From Methanocella sp. (GTDB lineage: Archaea; Halobacteriota; Methanocellia; Methanocellales; Methanocellaceae), in assembly GCF_035506375.1 (NCBI RefSeq), contig NZ_DATJPM010000080.1, forward strand, positions 39,212 to 103,211: a stretch of DNA of 64,000 bases, in the 5' to 3' direction. This document shows positions 1 through 8,785 of this stretch, in pieces; the first letter of the stretch is position 1, and the number at the start of each line of letters is the position of its first letter. The notes beneath the pieces are model-generated. The model saw only the letters and a program-made list of their open reading frames with translations. It ran no database searches and was not told the DNA's origin. The translations under genes were made by a program, and so were the position numbers.

Positions 1-1172
1 TCCGACTGGGGCATGGACTTTAAAGCGGCCACGATCTTGCCGGCCTTACCCTTATACCTCGGGCCCAGGACGGCCATGTTCGGGGTCACCACGGTCCTGG
101 ACACCCTCATGGGCTTCTCGAACGGCACGAAGACGGTCATGTCCACCTCGCTCCGCTTCTGGTGGGCCGTGAGGTCGTAGTTCGTGCGGTCCGCGATGCC
201 CACGATCTCCACCCAGCCGAACCGGTCCAGGAGCACTTCGGCGTCCCAGCAGTCCATGGCGTAATGCGCCCGCTCGGTCTTCATGTGCTGCCTGAACCGG
301 AGCCGCTTCGGGTCGACGCCCACCGTGGTCAGGAACACGTTGGTGAGGGCCACGTAATAGGCCAGGTACTCGTTGGCTATGGTGCCCTTCGCCACAGCGT
401 CGCCAACTTTTACCGGGACGGGCGGCTTACAGTTCAGCTGGCAGTCCTCGTCGTAGAGGCTCAGCGTCATATCCCTGACGGCGGCGAAGTTCGGGTGCGA
501 GTTCTTGTCCTTGGGGTTGACGAACACCTCGGCCTCGGCCTGGGTGAACTCACGTAAGCGTATTACTCCCTGCCTGGGAGAGATTTCGTTCCGGTAGGAC
601 TTACCGATCTGCGTCACGCCGAACGGGAGCTTCTCCCGATAGAACCGCAGCAGCCTCGGAAAATCGATGAACATGCCCTGGGCCGTCTCGGGCCGCAGGT
701 AGCCCTTCTTCTTCTGGCCCGGGCCGATCCACGTGTTGAACATCAGGTTAAAATCGTACACCTCGCCCAGGGGGCCGCCGCACTCCGGGCATTTAATATT
801 ATTTTTATTTTTTATAATCTCGGTGAGTTGCTCTTTTTTAAGGCCGTCAGGGATCTCCATGACACCCTTGATGACGTGGTCCGCCCGGAAGGATTCCTTG
901 CACTTCTGGCAGGTGGTCATGGGGTCAGCAAACCCTCCCACGTGGCCCGACGCCTCGAAGATCGCCTCGACGCCGATGGTGGGGGCCTCGATCTCGTAGA
1001 AGCCCTCGCCCACGCAGTAGAGACGCCGCCAGGCGTCCTCGATCTTCCGCTTGAGCGTGGCGCCCATGGGGCCGTAGTCGTAGAATCCGGAAGCCCCGCC
1101 GTAGATCTCGAATGAAGGCCAGATGAAACCCCGGTTCTTGGCGAGCTCAAAGACCTTATCATATGTATCCAT
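1..1172 (-). CDS. glyS: Glycyl-tRNA synthetase, archaeal dimeric type (C-terminus cut off by window edge)
   Basis: Charges tRNA-Gly with glycine in the cytoplasm. Translating the minus strand from the ATG at 1172 gives MDTYDKVFELAKNRGFIWPS, then GGASGFYDYGPMGATLKRKI, the typical opening of archaeal and eukaryotic class II GlyRS. Further on are YLRPETAQGMF (motif 2 region), RNEISPRQGVIRLREFTQAE and the zinc-type CxxC pairs CQKC and CPEC at about residues 88-120. The start is preceded by GAGG about 8 bases upstream. About 390 residues are present, so roughly the last third, including the anticodon-binding domain, lies outside the window. An AT-rich TATA-like stretch lies near 1215-1225. Confidence 0.95.
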   Translation of the reverse strand, partial: MDTYDKVFELAKNRGFIWPSFEIYGGASGFYDYGPMGATLKRKIEDAWRRLYCVGEGFYEIEAPTIGVEAIFEASGHVGGFADPMTTCQKCKESFRADHVIKGVMEIPDGLKKEQLTEIIKNKNNIKCPECGGPLGEVYDFNLMFNTWIGPGQKKKGYLRPETAQGMFIDFPRLLRFYREKLPFGVTQIGKSYRNEISPRQGVIRLREFTQAEAEVFVNPKDKNSHPNFAAVRDMTLSLYDEDCQLNCKPPVPVKVGDAVAKGTIANEYLAYYVALTNVFLTTVGVDPKRLRFRQHMKTERAHYAMDCWDAEVLLDRFGWVEIVGIADRTNYDLTAHQKRSEVDMTVFVPFEKPMRVSRTVVTPNMAVLGPRYKGKAGKIVAALKSMPQS

Positions 1173-1329
1173 GCTCTTTCCTCGAAATGATTAACGCACA
1201 CAGAATAATTGTCATGGCTTATATTTTTTGTTAAATGGCAAATGCTAATGAAAACAGGCGATTAATTCAGGGAAGCAAGCGTCGTCCGCGGGAAATAGAT
1301 GACGATGGGGGGCACATCGCAAAATTTCC

Positions 1330-1755
1330 TTAAATTACAACTTTGTGTTCTTCCGGATGGGCCGTGAGCAGCGTGCCCGGGTCCATGTTGAACATTTCCT
1401 TGAATGCGTTCGGGTTAAACCTTAACCTGAGCTTTGGCCTACCAGGGCCCTTGTTATGCATTGACTCCGTATAGATGAGCCCAGCCCGGCGCATCTCATA
1501 TATTCGCCTGGAGAACGTCTCCACGCTCGCGATGCCTAATTTCAGGCCCGCTTCCCTCAAGTCCTTATATAGAATATTGCTGTTCGCACAGGCCATTATA
1601 AAGACTGATGTCGAGTCCTTGAAGGTGTTTTTTATAGCGCTGAACCTGGGCTGGCTGACCTGGTTCATCATGTTGACGTAATCGTTGGCGATGGCGTCGC
1701 CGCATAACTCCCTGATATTTACCACAAGCTCCTCAGAGGGAGATATTTTTGCCAT
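1330..1755 (-). CDS. Winged-helix transcriptional regulator (uncharacterised)
   Basis: A 141-residue protein. Residues about 50-110 look like a winged helix: a helix-rich segment (SNILYKDLREAGLKLGIASV), a recognition-type helix (ETFSRRIYEMRRAGLI) and a basic wing (NKGPGRPKLRLRF). The N-terminal 45 residues are helical and could dimerise. It stands alone, with about 270 bp of AT-rich DNA upstream containing several TATA-like runs (1800-1890). The target genes and any ligand are unknown. The assignment is by fold pattern only, in the broad ArsR/MarR-like class of archaea. Confidence 0.65.
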   Translation of the reverse strand: MAKISPSEELVVNIRELCGDAIANDYVNMMNQVSQPRFSAIKNTFKDSTSVFIMACANSNILYKDLREAGLKLGIASVETFSRRIYEMRRAGLIYTESMHNKGPGRPKLRLRFNPNAFKEMFNMDPGTLLTAHPEEHKVVI

Positions 1756-2022
1756 AGTAAATACGAAATCCTTATAGATATTAAATATTGCGTTAATCGA
1801 AAAAAATGCACAGGTTAAGGCTTTTTATCGAAAAATAACTACAAATTTATATTAGTTTGCTCAAATATTTTAATATATTTTCTATTTTATTTTTTTAAAG
1901 CCGCTGATGAATGAAAAATTATATCGCAGAGGTGCTATGGGTTAATATACTTGCTTTCGCTGTCCGATCTCTCAGGCTATGGAAAAGTTTTTACCCACGC
2001 CCGGGTTCAAATAACATTACTC

Positions 2023-2385
2023 ATGGCGCGAAAGGTGGACGTGAAACTATTCGGGTACTATCCCGAGGCCAACTGCAACGAATGCTCCAACTTCATGATG
2101 TGCGGCGGCCAGGCCCACAGGCAGGACGACGGGACGGTGAAGGCGCTGATAGATGCTTACGGCGACCGGGTCCAGGTGTCGCTGGTCAACGTTTTCTCGG
2201 ACGCGATGAAGGACTATCCCGCCGTGGCCGAGTGCATAAAGAAGAACGGTCTCCGCGTGCCCATCGTCACCGTGAATGGCGACATCAGGCTCGTCGGCAG
2301 CGAGTCCACCCTGGACGCCATCAAGCAGGCCGTCGACGAGCAGCTTAATAGAAGCCCGCTCTCCTTCCTCGGCCGGCTGCCGTGA
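2023..2385 (+). CDS. Thioredoxin-fold protein with CNEC motif
   Basis: A 120-residue protein beginning MARKVDVKLFGYYPEANCNECSNFMMCGG. The pattern (beta strand, CxxC-like CNEC, helix, then VPIVTVNGDIRLVG) matches the thioredoxin/glutaredoxin layout, with the cis-Pro region at RVPIVTV. The extra MCGG cysteine close by is unusual and might bind metal or form an alternative disulfide. I chose the ATG at 2023; an in-frame ATG at 1951 would add 24 residues (MLSLSDLSGYG...) that do not resemble the fold. It is similar in style to the small YuzD-like thioredoxin family, but that is a guess. The role is probably redox or metal handling. Confidence 0.6.
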   Translation: MARKVDVKLFGYYPEANCNECSNFMMCGGQAHRQDDGTVKALIDAYGDRVQVSLVNVFSDAMKDYPAVAECIKKNGLRVPIVTVNGDIRLVGSESTLDAIKQAVDEQLNRSPLSFLGRLP

Positions 2386-2466
2386 ATAAAAACAACGAAG
2401 CTAAGCCACTTTTTTCCAGTAAATCCCACAAAGAGTAAATACTATCACGAGTATAACGCTCGCAGG

Positions 2467-3474
2467 ATGGACGTGACCAGGAGACTCGGCGATATGGGCT
2501 TCACCGCCATCCGGAGAAGGACCTCCGGCGGCAAGTGCAAGCCGCACTTCTCGCTGTCATTTAAGGCGGGCGGGAACGACATTACCTTCGGCATCGATAC
2601 CACGAGGCTCTCCAGGAGCGACGACCAGTACTTTTTAATCACCCACGCCCACACCGACCACTACGGCAAGTCGGCCATGCTCTCGAAGAGGTCCATCGCC
2701 TCGGACAAGACGGCCATGGCCCTGGAGCTGAGGCATGACCTGCGCTTCGAAGGCATGCGGTTCAGCGTCGGCGAGGCCCTGGACGTGGAGGGCGTCGAGG
2801 TGAAGACGTACCACACGTACCACTCAATAGGCTCGACGGCTTTCTACTGGGAGAACGAGGTGGGCGTCAGGGCTCTCGTGACGGGAGACATCAAGGACCA
2901 CAAGGACCTGCCGAAGTGCGACCTTCTCGTCATGGAGGCGACGTACGGCAACCCGGGCGACCTGTCCTGTATATTTAAAGACGACTACGACGCCTTCGAG
3001 GCCGCGCTGGGCGAGCGCCACGTGGGCTTCGGCGCCTACTCCTTCGGCAAGGCGCAGCGCGCCGTATCCTTGATAAGGGAGATGGGCGACGAGCGCCCCA
3101 TAGAGATGGACCGGAGCGCCCTGATGCTGACGAGGCATCTCCTGGGCGACGAGGCCGGCGAGATCGGCCGGCTCGGCGAGTTCGACGGGGGCCTGTGCAT
3201 CACGTCCCCATGGAGCCTGGACCGGCTGCCCTATGGCATGAAGAAGTACGTGCTCACGGGCCAGCACTACTATGACCACCCCTGCATCTGCATCAGCGAC
3301 CACACCGACTTTAACGGTTTACGGGAACTCGTGGAGCAGGTGGACCCGAAGTTCGTCATCGTTTACCACCCCGAGATGGGCAATTCTGTTAACTTCGCCA
3401 AATTTTTAAATCAAAACGGCCGGGAAGCCTGCACTCTCGCGGACCTGTCACCTGTAAGGCAAACCACCTTATAA
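2467..3474 (+). CDS. Metallo-beta-lactamase-fold hydrolase (RNase J/CPSF-like exonuclease family)
   Basis: A 335-residue protein with the zinc-binding signature HAHTDH at about residues 60-65, a downstream His in YHTYHSIGSTAFYW, the Asp of VTGDIKDH and a C-terminal HPEMG segment. The order is that of the archaeal proteins annotated as predicted exonucleases of the beta-lactamase fold involved in RNA processing. No KH domains are present, so it is not aCPSF1. It follows the thioredoxin-like gene by 81 bp. The substrate (RNA, DNA or small molecule) cannot be told from sequence. The ATG at 2467 follows AT-rich DNA with no strong Shine-Dalgarno. Confidence 0.7.
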   Translation: MDVTRRLGDMGFTAIRRRTSGGKCKPHFSLSFKAGGNDITFGIDTTRLSRSDDQYFLITHAHTDHYGKSAMLSKRSIASDKTAMALELRHDLRFEGMRFSVGEALDVEGVEVKTYHTYHSIGSTAFYWENEVGVRALVTGDIKDHKDLPKCDLLVMEATYGNPGDLSCIFKDDYDAFEAALGERHVGFGAYSFGKAQRAVSLIREMGDERPIEMDRSALMLTRHLLGDEAGEIGRLGEFDGGLCITSPWSLDRLPYGMKKYVLTGQHYYDHPCICISDHTDFNGLRELVEQVDPKFVIVYHPEMGNSVNFAKFLNQNGREACTLADLSPVRQTTL

Positions 3475-3627
3475 GTGCCTCTTTTTCAGTAAATCGAACA
3501 GCGGCAAGTGTTTATATTAGAAAGTAGGTTAAGGATATAAAATTGAACGATTGTGAGAAAAGCTATATATGCTCCCTTCTTTACAATTGACATATCAATA
3601 GCATTGAAAAATGTAGAGGGAATCTGT

Positions 3628-4461
3628 GTGAAGAGGATCGGATTAATAGTACTGGCTATGGTGGCGATAGCCTTCTTCGTTACGCCGGTGTGCGTGGCGC
3701 AGAGCTCGTCGTTGGTCACTATCAACGGCTACGTCTATAGCGGCGCCCTGCCCATGGGCGGCGCAAAGGTGCAGATATACTCGTGGGACGGCAAGAACAT
3801 GGGCAACACCCCGCTTAAGACCGTGACCACAAAAGACTCGAGCCCCGGCGTGGGGTCGTTCACGTTCACGAACGTGCCATACGACTCGTCAAAGACCTTC
3901 AACTACGTCGTCATGGCCTCGAAGAATGACGGGACCGCTTACGCCCTCGTCCACATCGTGCCGCCCGAGACGTCCACCGAGACGGCCAAGGCCGAGCCCA
4001 TATACCTGGACCTCGCCATGGATTCCTGGGTCACCGACCTGACCGGCACGGTCCAGAGCGGCAACCTGCTGGCAAACGCGATCGGCATTCAAAAAGCCAA
4101 CGTCACGATCTACGAGCGCAACCAGACCGACGGCTCGGTGCTGCCGGGAATAAAGGCGAGCGCCGTAACGGACTCGAACGGAAAGTTCGAGGTCAAGAAC
4201 CTGCCCTACGGCCTGTACGAGGCGGTCGTGACCGCGAATGTCAACAATAACAATTACATCGAGAAGGTGGACTTTACCACTTACCAGCAGGAAACGCATA
4301 TTAATGCCATCATGTCCCAGATCATGCTGGCCACTCCCACGCCCACTCCGGCCGCGAAGCCCAGCGGCAGCGGCGGCGGCCTGTTCGGCATTCCGGGATT
4401 CGAGGCGGTGCTCGCGCTCGTGGCCCTCTCCGGCACGGCACTTTTCCTCAGGAAGCGCTAA
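3628..4461 (+). CDS. Secreted surface protein with carboxypeptidase-regulatory-like repeats and PGF-CTERM anchor
   Basis: Starting at GTG 3628 (GAGGG ends 7 bases upstream) the product has a signal peptide (KRIGLIVLAMVAIAFFVTP, cleavage near VAQS). Two beta-sandwich units in the style of carboxypeptidase regulatory domains follow (VTINGYVYSGALPMGGAKV and DLTGTVQSGNLLANAIG). A Pro/Thr linker and Gly-rich GSGGG lead to the C-terminal GIPGFEAVLALVALSGTALF plus LRKR. That tail has the PGF motif, hydrophobic helix and basic end recognised by archaeosortase A, which removes it and attaches a prenyl lipid. An in-frame ATG at 3553 exists, but it would bury the signal peptide. The protein is probably anchored at the S-layer; its ligand is unknown. 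Confidence 0.8.
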   Translation: MKRIGLIVLAMVAIAFFVTPVCVAQSSSLVTINGYVYSGALPMGGAKVQIYSWDGKNMGNTPLKTVTTKDSSPGVGSFTFTNVPYDSSKTFNYVVMASKNDGTAYALVHIVPPETSTETAKAEPIYLDLAMDSWVTDLTGTVQSGNLLANAIGIQKANVTIYERNQTDGSVLPGIKASAVTDSNGKFEVKNLPYGLYEAVVTANVNNNNYIEKVDFTTYQQETHINAIMSQIMLATPTPTPAAKPSGSGGGLFGIPGFEAVLALVALSGTALFLRKR

Positions 4462-4479
4462 AAAACACCGAAAGAGCAA

Positions 4480-4512
4480 AGGAGAGCCCAACGGGCTCCC
4501 TCTTCTTTTTTA
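4480..4512 (+). terminator. Hairpin plus T-run terminator
   Basis: Just after the PGF-CTERM gene, GGAGAGCCC-AAC-GGGCTCCC forms a short stem followed by TCTTCTTTTTTAA. It looks like a rho-independent-style terminator. In archaea the T-run is the active part. Confidence 0.6.
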
Positions 4513-4576
4513 ACTCCAATTTCTTTCGTAGTTATAGAAAAAGAGATTAATGATGCCACATCAATAGTCCATTCAT

Positions 4577-5230
4577 ATGGCGGATAATGAAAAGTTCCTG
4601 GTGGTGCCGCTGGGCAAGGAGTCCAAGGCCATCACCCAGACCGTTTCCAACGATACGGCCATGGAGATCATGGAGCTGCTCGCGGAAGGCCCCATGTCCA
4701 CGTCCGGCGTGGCGGAGAAGCTGAGCATACCGCTCACCACGGCCCAGTATAACATCGAGAAGCTCATGGATGCGGGGCTGGTCAAGATAGCCCGCACTAA
4801 ATACAGCGAGAAGGGCCGGGAAGTAAAACTATACGAGGCCATGAACCGGGCCATCATCATCCTGCCCGGCAAGTCCGGCACAGGCGCCGTCATGGACGCC
4901 CTTAAGCGGTACATTCTCGTCCTGCCCGTCGTCGCCCTCGCATCTCTCGCCGTGGAGTACCTGGTGCCCCTGACTCAGACCTCCCGGAGCGCGGACGAGA
5001 GCCTGAAGAGCGCCGGCACCGGCCCGTACCTCATGAACGCCATGCCCACGGCCGGGCCGTCGGCAGTGGCCGTGCCAGCCAGCTCTGCCCTTGACCAGGG
5101 GGCCCAGAGCGTTACGATTCTCGCCCAGCATGCAGGCCTGTTATTCTTCGCCGGCTGCCTGCTGGTCATGCTGCTACTCATCGTGCTCGAGTACGCTAAG
5201 TATAGCCGGCCGTCGAAGAAAAAGCCCTGA
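4577..5230 (+). CDS. Membrane-anchored ArsR-type winged-helix regulator
   Basis: A 217-residue protein. Residues about 18-90 form a winged helix: AMEIMELLAEGPMSTSGVAEKL, then IPLTTAQYNIEKLMDAGLV as recognition helix and a basic wing through YSEKGREVKLYE. Two transmembrane segments follow: RYILVLPVVALASLAVEYLV (about 115-134) and GLLFFAGCLLVMLLLIVLEY (about 183-202). The Ala/Ser/Pro-rich loop between them would face outward. Methanogens and haloarchaea commonly have this architecture of cytoplasmic DNA-binding domain plus membrane helices, and the signal sensed is unknown. It is followed by 540 bp without genes that hold a mobile palindrome. Confidence 0.7.
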   Translation: MADNEKFLVVPLGKESKAITQTVSNDTAMEIMELLAEGPMSTSGVAEKLSIPLTTAQYNIEKLMDAGLVKIARTKYSEKGREVKLYEAMNRAIIILPGKSGTGAVMDALKRYILVLPVVALASLAVEYLVPLTQTSRSADESLKSAGTGPYLMNAMPTAGPSAVAVPASSALDQGAQSVTILAQHAGLLFFAGCLLVMLLLIVLEYAKYSRPSKKKP

Positions 5231-5329
5231 TCAAGCCGCTCTAAGCATGATAAGCCTGCTCGAAGACCGTTCAGCCACGAAGTTACTTTAAGCTGGCCTG
5301 AAGCTACACGAAGACGTTTTAAATAATTT

Positions 5330-5699
5330 TTACTGCGTTGAATTACTCCCGTATTTTAAGTTTTATAAGAGACGGAGGGCACTATTTTCACCACGAAGGC
5401 ACGATGGCACGGAGGCTCACAAAGTTTTCTTTTTAGATTAATGTACAAAGGACACAAAGCCGGTTCATCGGCGATCAGGGCACGAAGGATACAAGGGCAC
5501 AGTGGAATGAAACAAGAGTACTTTTTGCCATCGTGCCTTCATATCCTTCGTGCCCTGATCGCCGATGAACCGGCTTTGTGCCCTTTGTCTCTTAATTATA
5601 AAAAAGTCTTCGTGATCCTCCGTGCCATAGTGCCTTTGTGGTGAAAAATAGTGCCCTCCGTACACTCTGAGACTTAAAAGGGCATATTCAACACAGCAA
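5330..5699. mobile_element. MITE-like palindromic element, copy 1 (370 bp)
   Basis: The ends are TTACTGCGTTGAAT (5330-5343) and the inverse of TTGCTGTGTTGAAT (5686-5699). It is flanked by a perfect 7-bp direct repeat ATAATTT (5323-5329 and 5700-5706), as expected for a target duplication. Inside, a 39-bp perfect inverted repeat (5453-5491 against 5542-5580) encloses a 50-bp loop. Degenerate CACGAAGG/CACGGAGG motifs run through both arms. There is no transposase, so it would need to be moved in trans. A near-identical element lies at 8786-9156 and a half copy at 45269-45336. The rest of the 5231-5771 gap holds nothing recognisable. Confidence 0.8.
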
Positions 5700-5771
5700 A
5701 TAATTTTTAAAAGTCTTAGAGTCGCTTCTTGGCTAAAAAACTCTTAGAGCAACTTTTTTGAGTGGCTTATT

Positions 5772-7247
5772 TCACTCGGCCTGGCCTTCCATGCCCACGG
5801 CCCCGAGGAACCGGCGAGTGACGGCCTCTTCGGTCAGTTTCATCAAGATAGCGCGGTCCTTGACGCCGCTGAAAACGCCCAGGGGGATCTGCGCCGCGGC
5901 CGTCTTCTGGTGGCCGCCTGCCGAGCCGATCTCGCCGAAGGCCTTCTGGATGACGTCGCCGATATTGATGCGGATGTCCTTGCTCCGGGCCGAGATGACG
6001 ATGCGCTCCTCCGATATGCCGAAGACGAGCACCGTGGAGATGCCCTCCAGCTTTAGAAGATAATCGGCGGCCTGGGGCAGGGTGTCCCGGTCATGGATGA
6101 ACCCGACGTTTGAAATAAGATAGCTGCCCTCGATCTTCTTATTCCGTATCGCGACGCCCAGGACGTCCATCGCCTCGGGGGACATGGAGGGCGTCTCGAT
6201 CTGCGACAGCAGGTCCTTGTCCACGAACCCGTAGAGATACGCGGCCGCGTTGAGGTCGGCCGCCGAGGTGTTCCGCCTGAACTCGTTCGTGTCCGTCCGG
6301 ATGCCATAGAGCAGAGCCGTCGCCAGGTGGCTCGAAAGCTCGAAGTCCAGCTCCTGCACGTACCGGGCCATCATGGTGGACGCCGCGCCCACTTCCGGGC
6401 GGATGTCGACGAAGTCCGCGTTCAGCCCTGCGCCTTCAGGGAGCGGGTGGTGGTCGATGACGATGTTGACTCGCGTGTTCGGGGGCAGCGAGTTGTTCTT
6501 CCCGGGCGTGTTGCAGTCCACGAGAGCGATGACGGGATATTTATCGAGGACTCCGTTGGCGATGTGGACGAGCGGGATGTCCAGGAGATTCACGAAGGCC
6601 CGGGTCTCGTGGTGGCCGATCATGCCATAGTACAGGATGTCGGCGCTCCTGCCCAGGCTCTCGGCCATGGTCCGGAGGCAGAGCGCGCTGGCGAAAGCGT
6701 CGGAGTCGGGGTTGTCGTGCACGACGATGCCGACGCGCTGGCCGGCATCCAGCGATTTTATGTAGCTCATGAGCTGCCAGGAGGCCCCGTGGAGCTCCAT
6801 CTTTTGCAGCTCGTTTAGCGCCTCGTCCGCGACGATGGTGGGCGGGTGGAGCACGATGTCGGCGCCGGCCCGGTAGAGCTCGTCGATAGTGAGCAGGTCC
6901 ACGGCCCGGGCCATGACGAACGGGGCGGGAGTGTGGCTTTTCACGTATTCGAGGGCCTTGACGTTGGCGGCGTGGCTGGAGCTGAGGATAAATATGCCCT
7001 CGACGCCCTTGATGGGCAGCTTCTCGAGGACCCGGTAGGAGCCGATGTCGCCCTCGATCGCCTCGTAGTCCTGCTCGCGGAGCGCCTCGACCCTCGCCGG
7101 GTCCGCGTCGACTATTATGAAATCCTTTCGGGATTTGGTCAACTCCCGTGCGAGCGCGACTCCGATGCTGCCACCGCCGAGGATTAGGTATGTGTATTTT
7201 TGCTTGTGTAAAGGCGGGAGTTCTCCGAGCTGTTTTACCTGAACGAT
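5772..7247 (-). CDS. TrkA-N / DHH-DHHA1 phosphoesterase
   Basis: The N-terminal part is a TrkA-N (RCK) Rossmann domain: YTYLILGGGSIGVALARELT with glycine motif, then DFIIVDADPARVEALREQDY. The middle and C-terminal part is a DHH/DHHA1 phosphoesterase: VHDNPDSDAFASALCL, ALVDCNTP, IVIDHHPLP (the DHH motif) and a terminal GSAGGHQKTAAAQIP (DHHA1). This fusion is known in euryarchaea and probably hydrolyses nucleotides or oligonucleotides, perhaps cyclic dinucleotides. Oddity: the glycine motif lies upstream of the first usable start (TTG at 7142), and no ATG, GTG or TTG occurs in frame between it and the stop near 7277. I extended the gene to the ATC/GTT codons just after GGAGGG (7247/7244); the exact start is unresolved. 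Confidence 0.8.
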   Translation of the reverse strand: MVQVKQLGELPPLHKQKYTYLILGGGSIGVALARELTKSRKDFIIVDADPARVEALREQDYEAIEGDIGSYRVLEKLPIKGVEGIFILSSSHAANVKALEYVKSHTPAPFVMARAVDLLTIDELYRAGADIVLHPPTIVADEALNELQKMELHGASWQLMSYIKSLDAGQRVGIVVHDNPDSDAFASALCLRTMAESLGRSADILYYGMIGHHETRAFVNLLDIPLVHIANGVLDKYPVIALVDCNTPGKNNSLPPNTRVNIVIDHHPLPEGAGLNADFVDIRPEVGAASTMMARYVQELDFELSSHLATALLYGIRTDTNEFRRNTSAADLNAAAYLYGFVDKDLLSQIETPSMSPEAMDVLGVAIRNKKIEGSYLISNVGFIHDRDTLPQAADYLLKLEGISTVLVFGISEERIVISARSKDIRINIGDVIQKAFGEIGSAGGHQKTAAAQIPLGVFSGVKDRAILMKLTEEAVTRRFLGAVGMEGQAE

Positions 7248-7404
7248 AAGCCCTCCGTTCTCGTTTTTGTTTTTTCCTTAAAAGGTGCGATAGGTATGAT
7301 GAACGTTGATAAACTTTGTGCGGGCGGCTTATTTTTCGTTTTTAACCACAACATATATATGCAAGATATGACTATAAAAGGTTCGCTGCGCCGCATCGGA
7401 AAGA

Positions 7405-7416
7405 TGCATATAAAGG
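7405..7416 (+). promoter_or_regulatory. TATA box for tRNA-Lys
   Basis: CATATAAAG, centred about 23 bases before the tRNA 5' end, sits at the spacing expected for an archaeal TATA box. A second TATA-like run (ACATATATAT) lies near 7345 and may serve another start. Confidence 0.5.
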
Positions 7417-7433
7417 CGCCGCTTTTGTGTCTT

Positions 7434-7510
7434 GGGCCCGTGGCTCAGTCAGGCAGAGCGGCGGACTCTTAATCCGCATGCCATGGGTTCAAATCCCATC
7501 GGGCCCGCCA
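7434..7510 (+). tRNA. tRNA-Lys (anticodon CTT), CCA encoded
   Basis: The acceptor stem GGGCCCG pairs with CGGGCCC. The D-arm is TGGCTCAGTCAGGCAGAGC. The anticodon stem GCGGA/TCCGC closes the loop CTCTTAA, with CTT at positions 34-36, so it reads AAG. The T-arm is ATGGGTTCAAATCCCAT. The discriminator is G, followed by a genomically encoded CCA (7508-7510). There is no intron. It is isolated between two minus-strand genes. Confidence 0.97.
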
Positions 7511-7662
7511 CGTACGTTTTATCTCTTTTAAAATCTCCTCTACGTAAGCCGATTTTTCGGATTGGAGGGCACGTGGTTATTTTCAGATAAATGATAATAT
7601 AGCCATAGTGGATTTGATCCGTCTGCCTTCATTTATCTCAGGGCAGGGCTCGGCGCAGTCAG

Positions 7663-8634
7663 TCACATAAAGTCGCATTTCTCGCACAGTTCTAATCCTC
7701 TGCGGCCTGCTAGTATCTTTCTCCGGAGTTCCATGTACTTCGGTCCCCTCCATATGTCCACGAGGCTTTGCTTCGTGGTGTCACCCATCGTGACCATTCC
7801 CTTTGAATCATTGCTACATAACGTGGCTCTACCGTCAGATTTAACAACCATTTGAACGAATGGATTGAAACACGGGATGCCAATAGGAGGTATATTTGAC
7901 CGGTTCTTCGCTTCCCCTGCTCGAGTAGTAAGTCGTTCGGTTAAAAGCCGGAATTGTATATTTAACCGGCCGTTCTGATACTCGGGCTTTTCTTTGGCAT
8001 ACTCATAAACCGCTAATATGGGCTCTATGAAATCAAGATCGTCGCTGTAATTATCTAATTTCATATAATCGAGGTATCTCATCAGTTCGACGAACTTCTC
8101 GATGGTGATAACTTTACCGTTCGTCCACATGATGAGTGTGGCGTCCGGCACCTTCTCCCTGGCATATCGTGCGAACTCGATAATGCGTTTATCAAGTAGA
8201 GGCTCATTATTGGAGTATAGGTATATTTCACCGGTGTAGTTCATAGCGCCGAGCTGGTCTATTAAATTATGGAAACGATCGGCAGGCATCATAATTTTTG
8301 GCTGGTCGTTGTTGTACACATTAACCGGGCAGAACTCACACGTGTTGTTGCACCAGTTCGTTGTCTCGATCTCTATCGCTGAGAATAGAGGGAAGGTCCG
8401 CTTGTGAAGATGCTCTGCCAGTCCGGCATACATCGGCTTTAATACTTTTACATCCCAATTCCGGCGCCATTTAATGTATGTAGCCTCCATTAACCGTGGG
8501 GCCTTATGGAGCATGAACGTATATGCGTTATGCATCCACATGGGCCGGAACTGATACGGGTGAGTGATTATCCTGTCCCCCGCCGGCATTCTTTTGGTTA
8601 TTTTTTTATAAGCTTTCCTCTGCCTCTCTATCAT
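7663..8634 (-). CDS. Radical SAM protein with SPASM domain
   Basis: A 323-residue protein. The radical SAM cluster motif is NWCNNTCEFCPVN (CxxxCxxC) at about residues 92-104. The typical YLYSNNEPLLDKRI and LIMWTNGK segments of the TIM barrel follow. A SPASM-like C-terminus comes next: GIPCFNPFVQMVVKSDGRATLCSND (split here) and a terminal LELCEKCDF. It probably ligates one [4Fe-4S] for SAM cleavage and an auxiliary cluster. Related genes modify peptides, sugars or cofactors; no precursor peptide or partner is visible. Its codons are visibly more AT-rich than those of neighbouring genes and a mobile palindrome lies just upstream, which suggests acquisition. The ATG at 8634 is preceded only by AT-rich DNA. 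Confidence 0.85.
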   Translation of the reverse strand: MIERQRKAYKKITKRMPAGDRIITHPYQFRPMWMHNAYTFMLHKAPRLMEATYIKWRRNWDVKVLKPMYAGLAEHLHKRTFPLFSAIEIETTNWCNNTCEFCPVNVYNNDQPKIMMPADRFHNLIDQLGAMNYTGEIYLYSNNEPLLDKRIIEFARYAREKVPDATLIMWTNGKVITIEKFVELMRYLDYMKLDNYSDDLDFIEPILAVYEYAKEKPEYQNGRLNIQFRLLTERLTTRAGEAKNRSNIPPIGIPCFNPFVQMVVKSDGRATLCSNDSKGMVTMGDTTKQSLVDIWRGPKYMELRRKILAGRRGLELCEKCDFM

Positions 8635-8785
8635 CCTAATGGTCTTTTTAGTAATATTACCATCCTTCTGCTCTCGTTTAACATTATAAAGCCAATAACG
8701 TACTAAGCGATTACAAAGTAAATAATTAAAAGGTAGTATGTATAATAATATATTAATTTATTTCTATAAATTTTTTAATTATTAA

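Noticed and set aside
1911..2348. 145-codon frame overlapping the thioredoxin-like gene
   Set aside because: It is out of frame with the recognisable thioredoxin-like protein and has a shadow composition.
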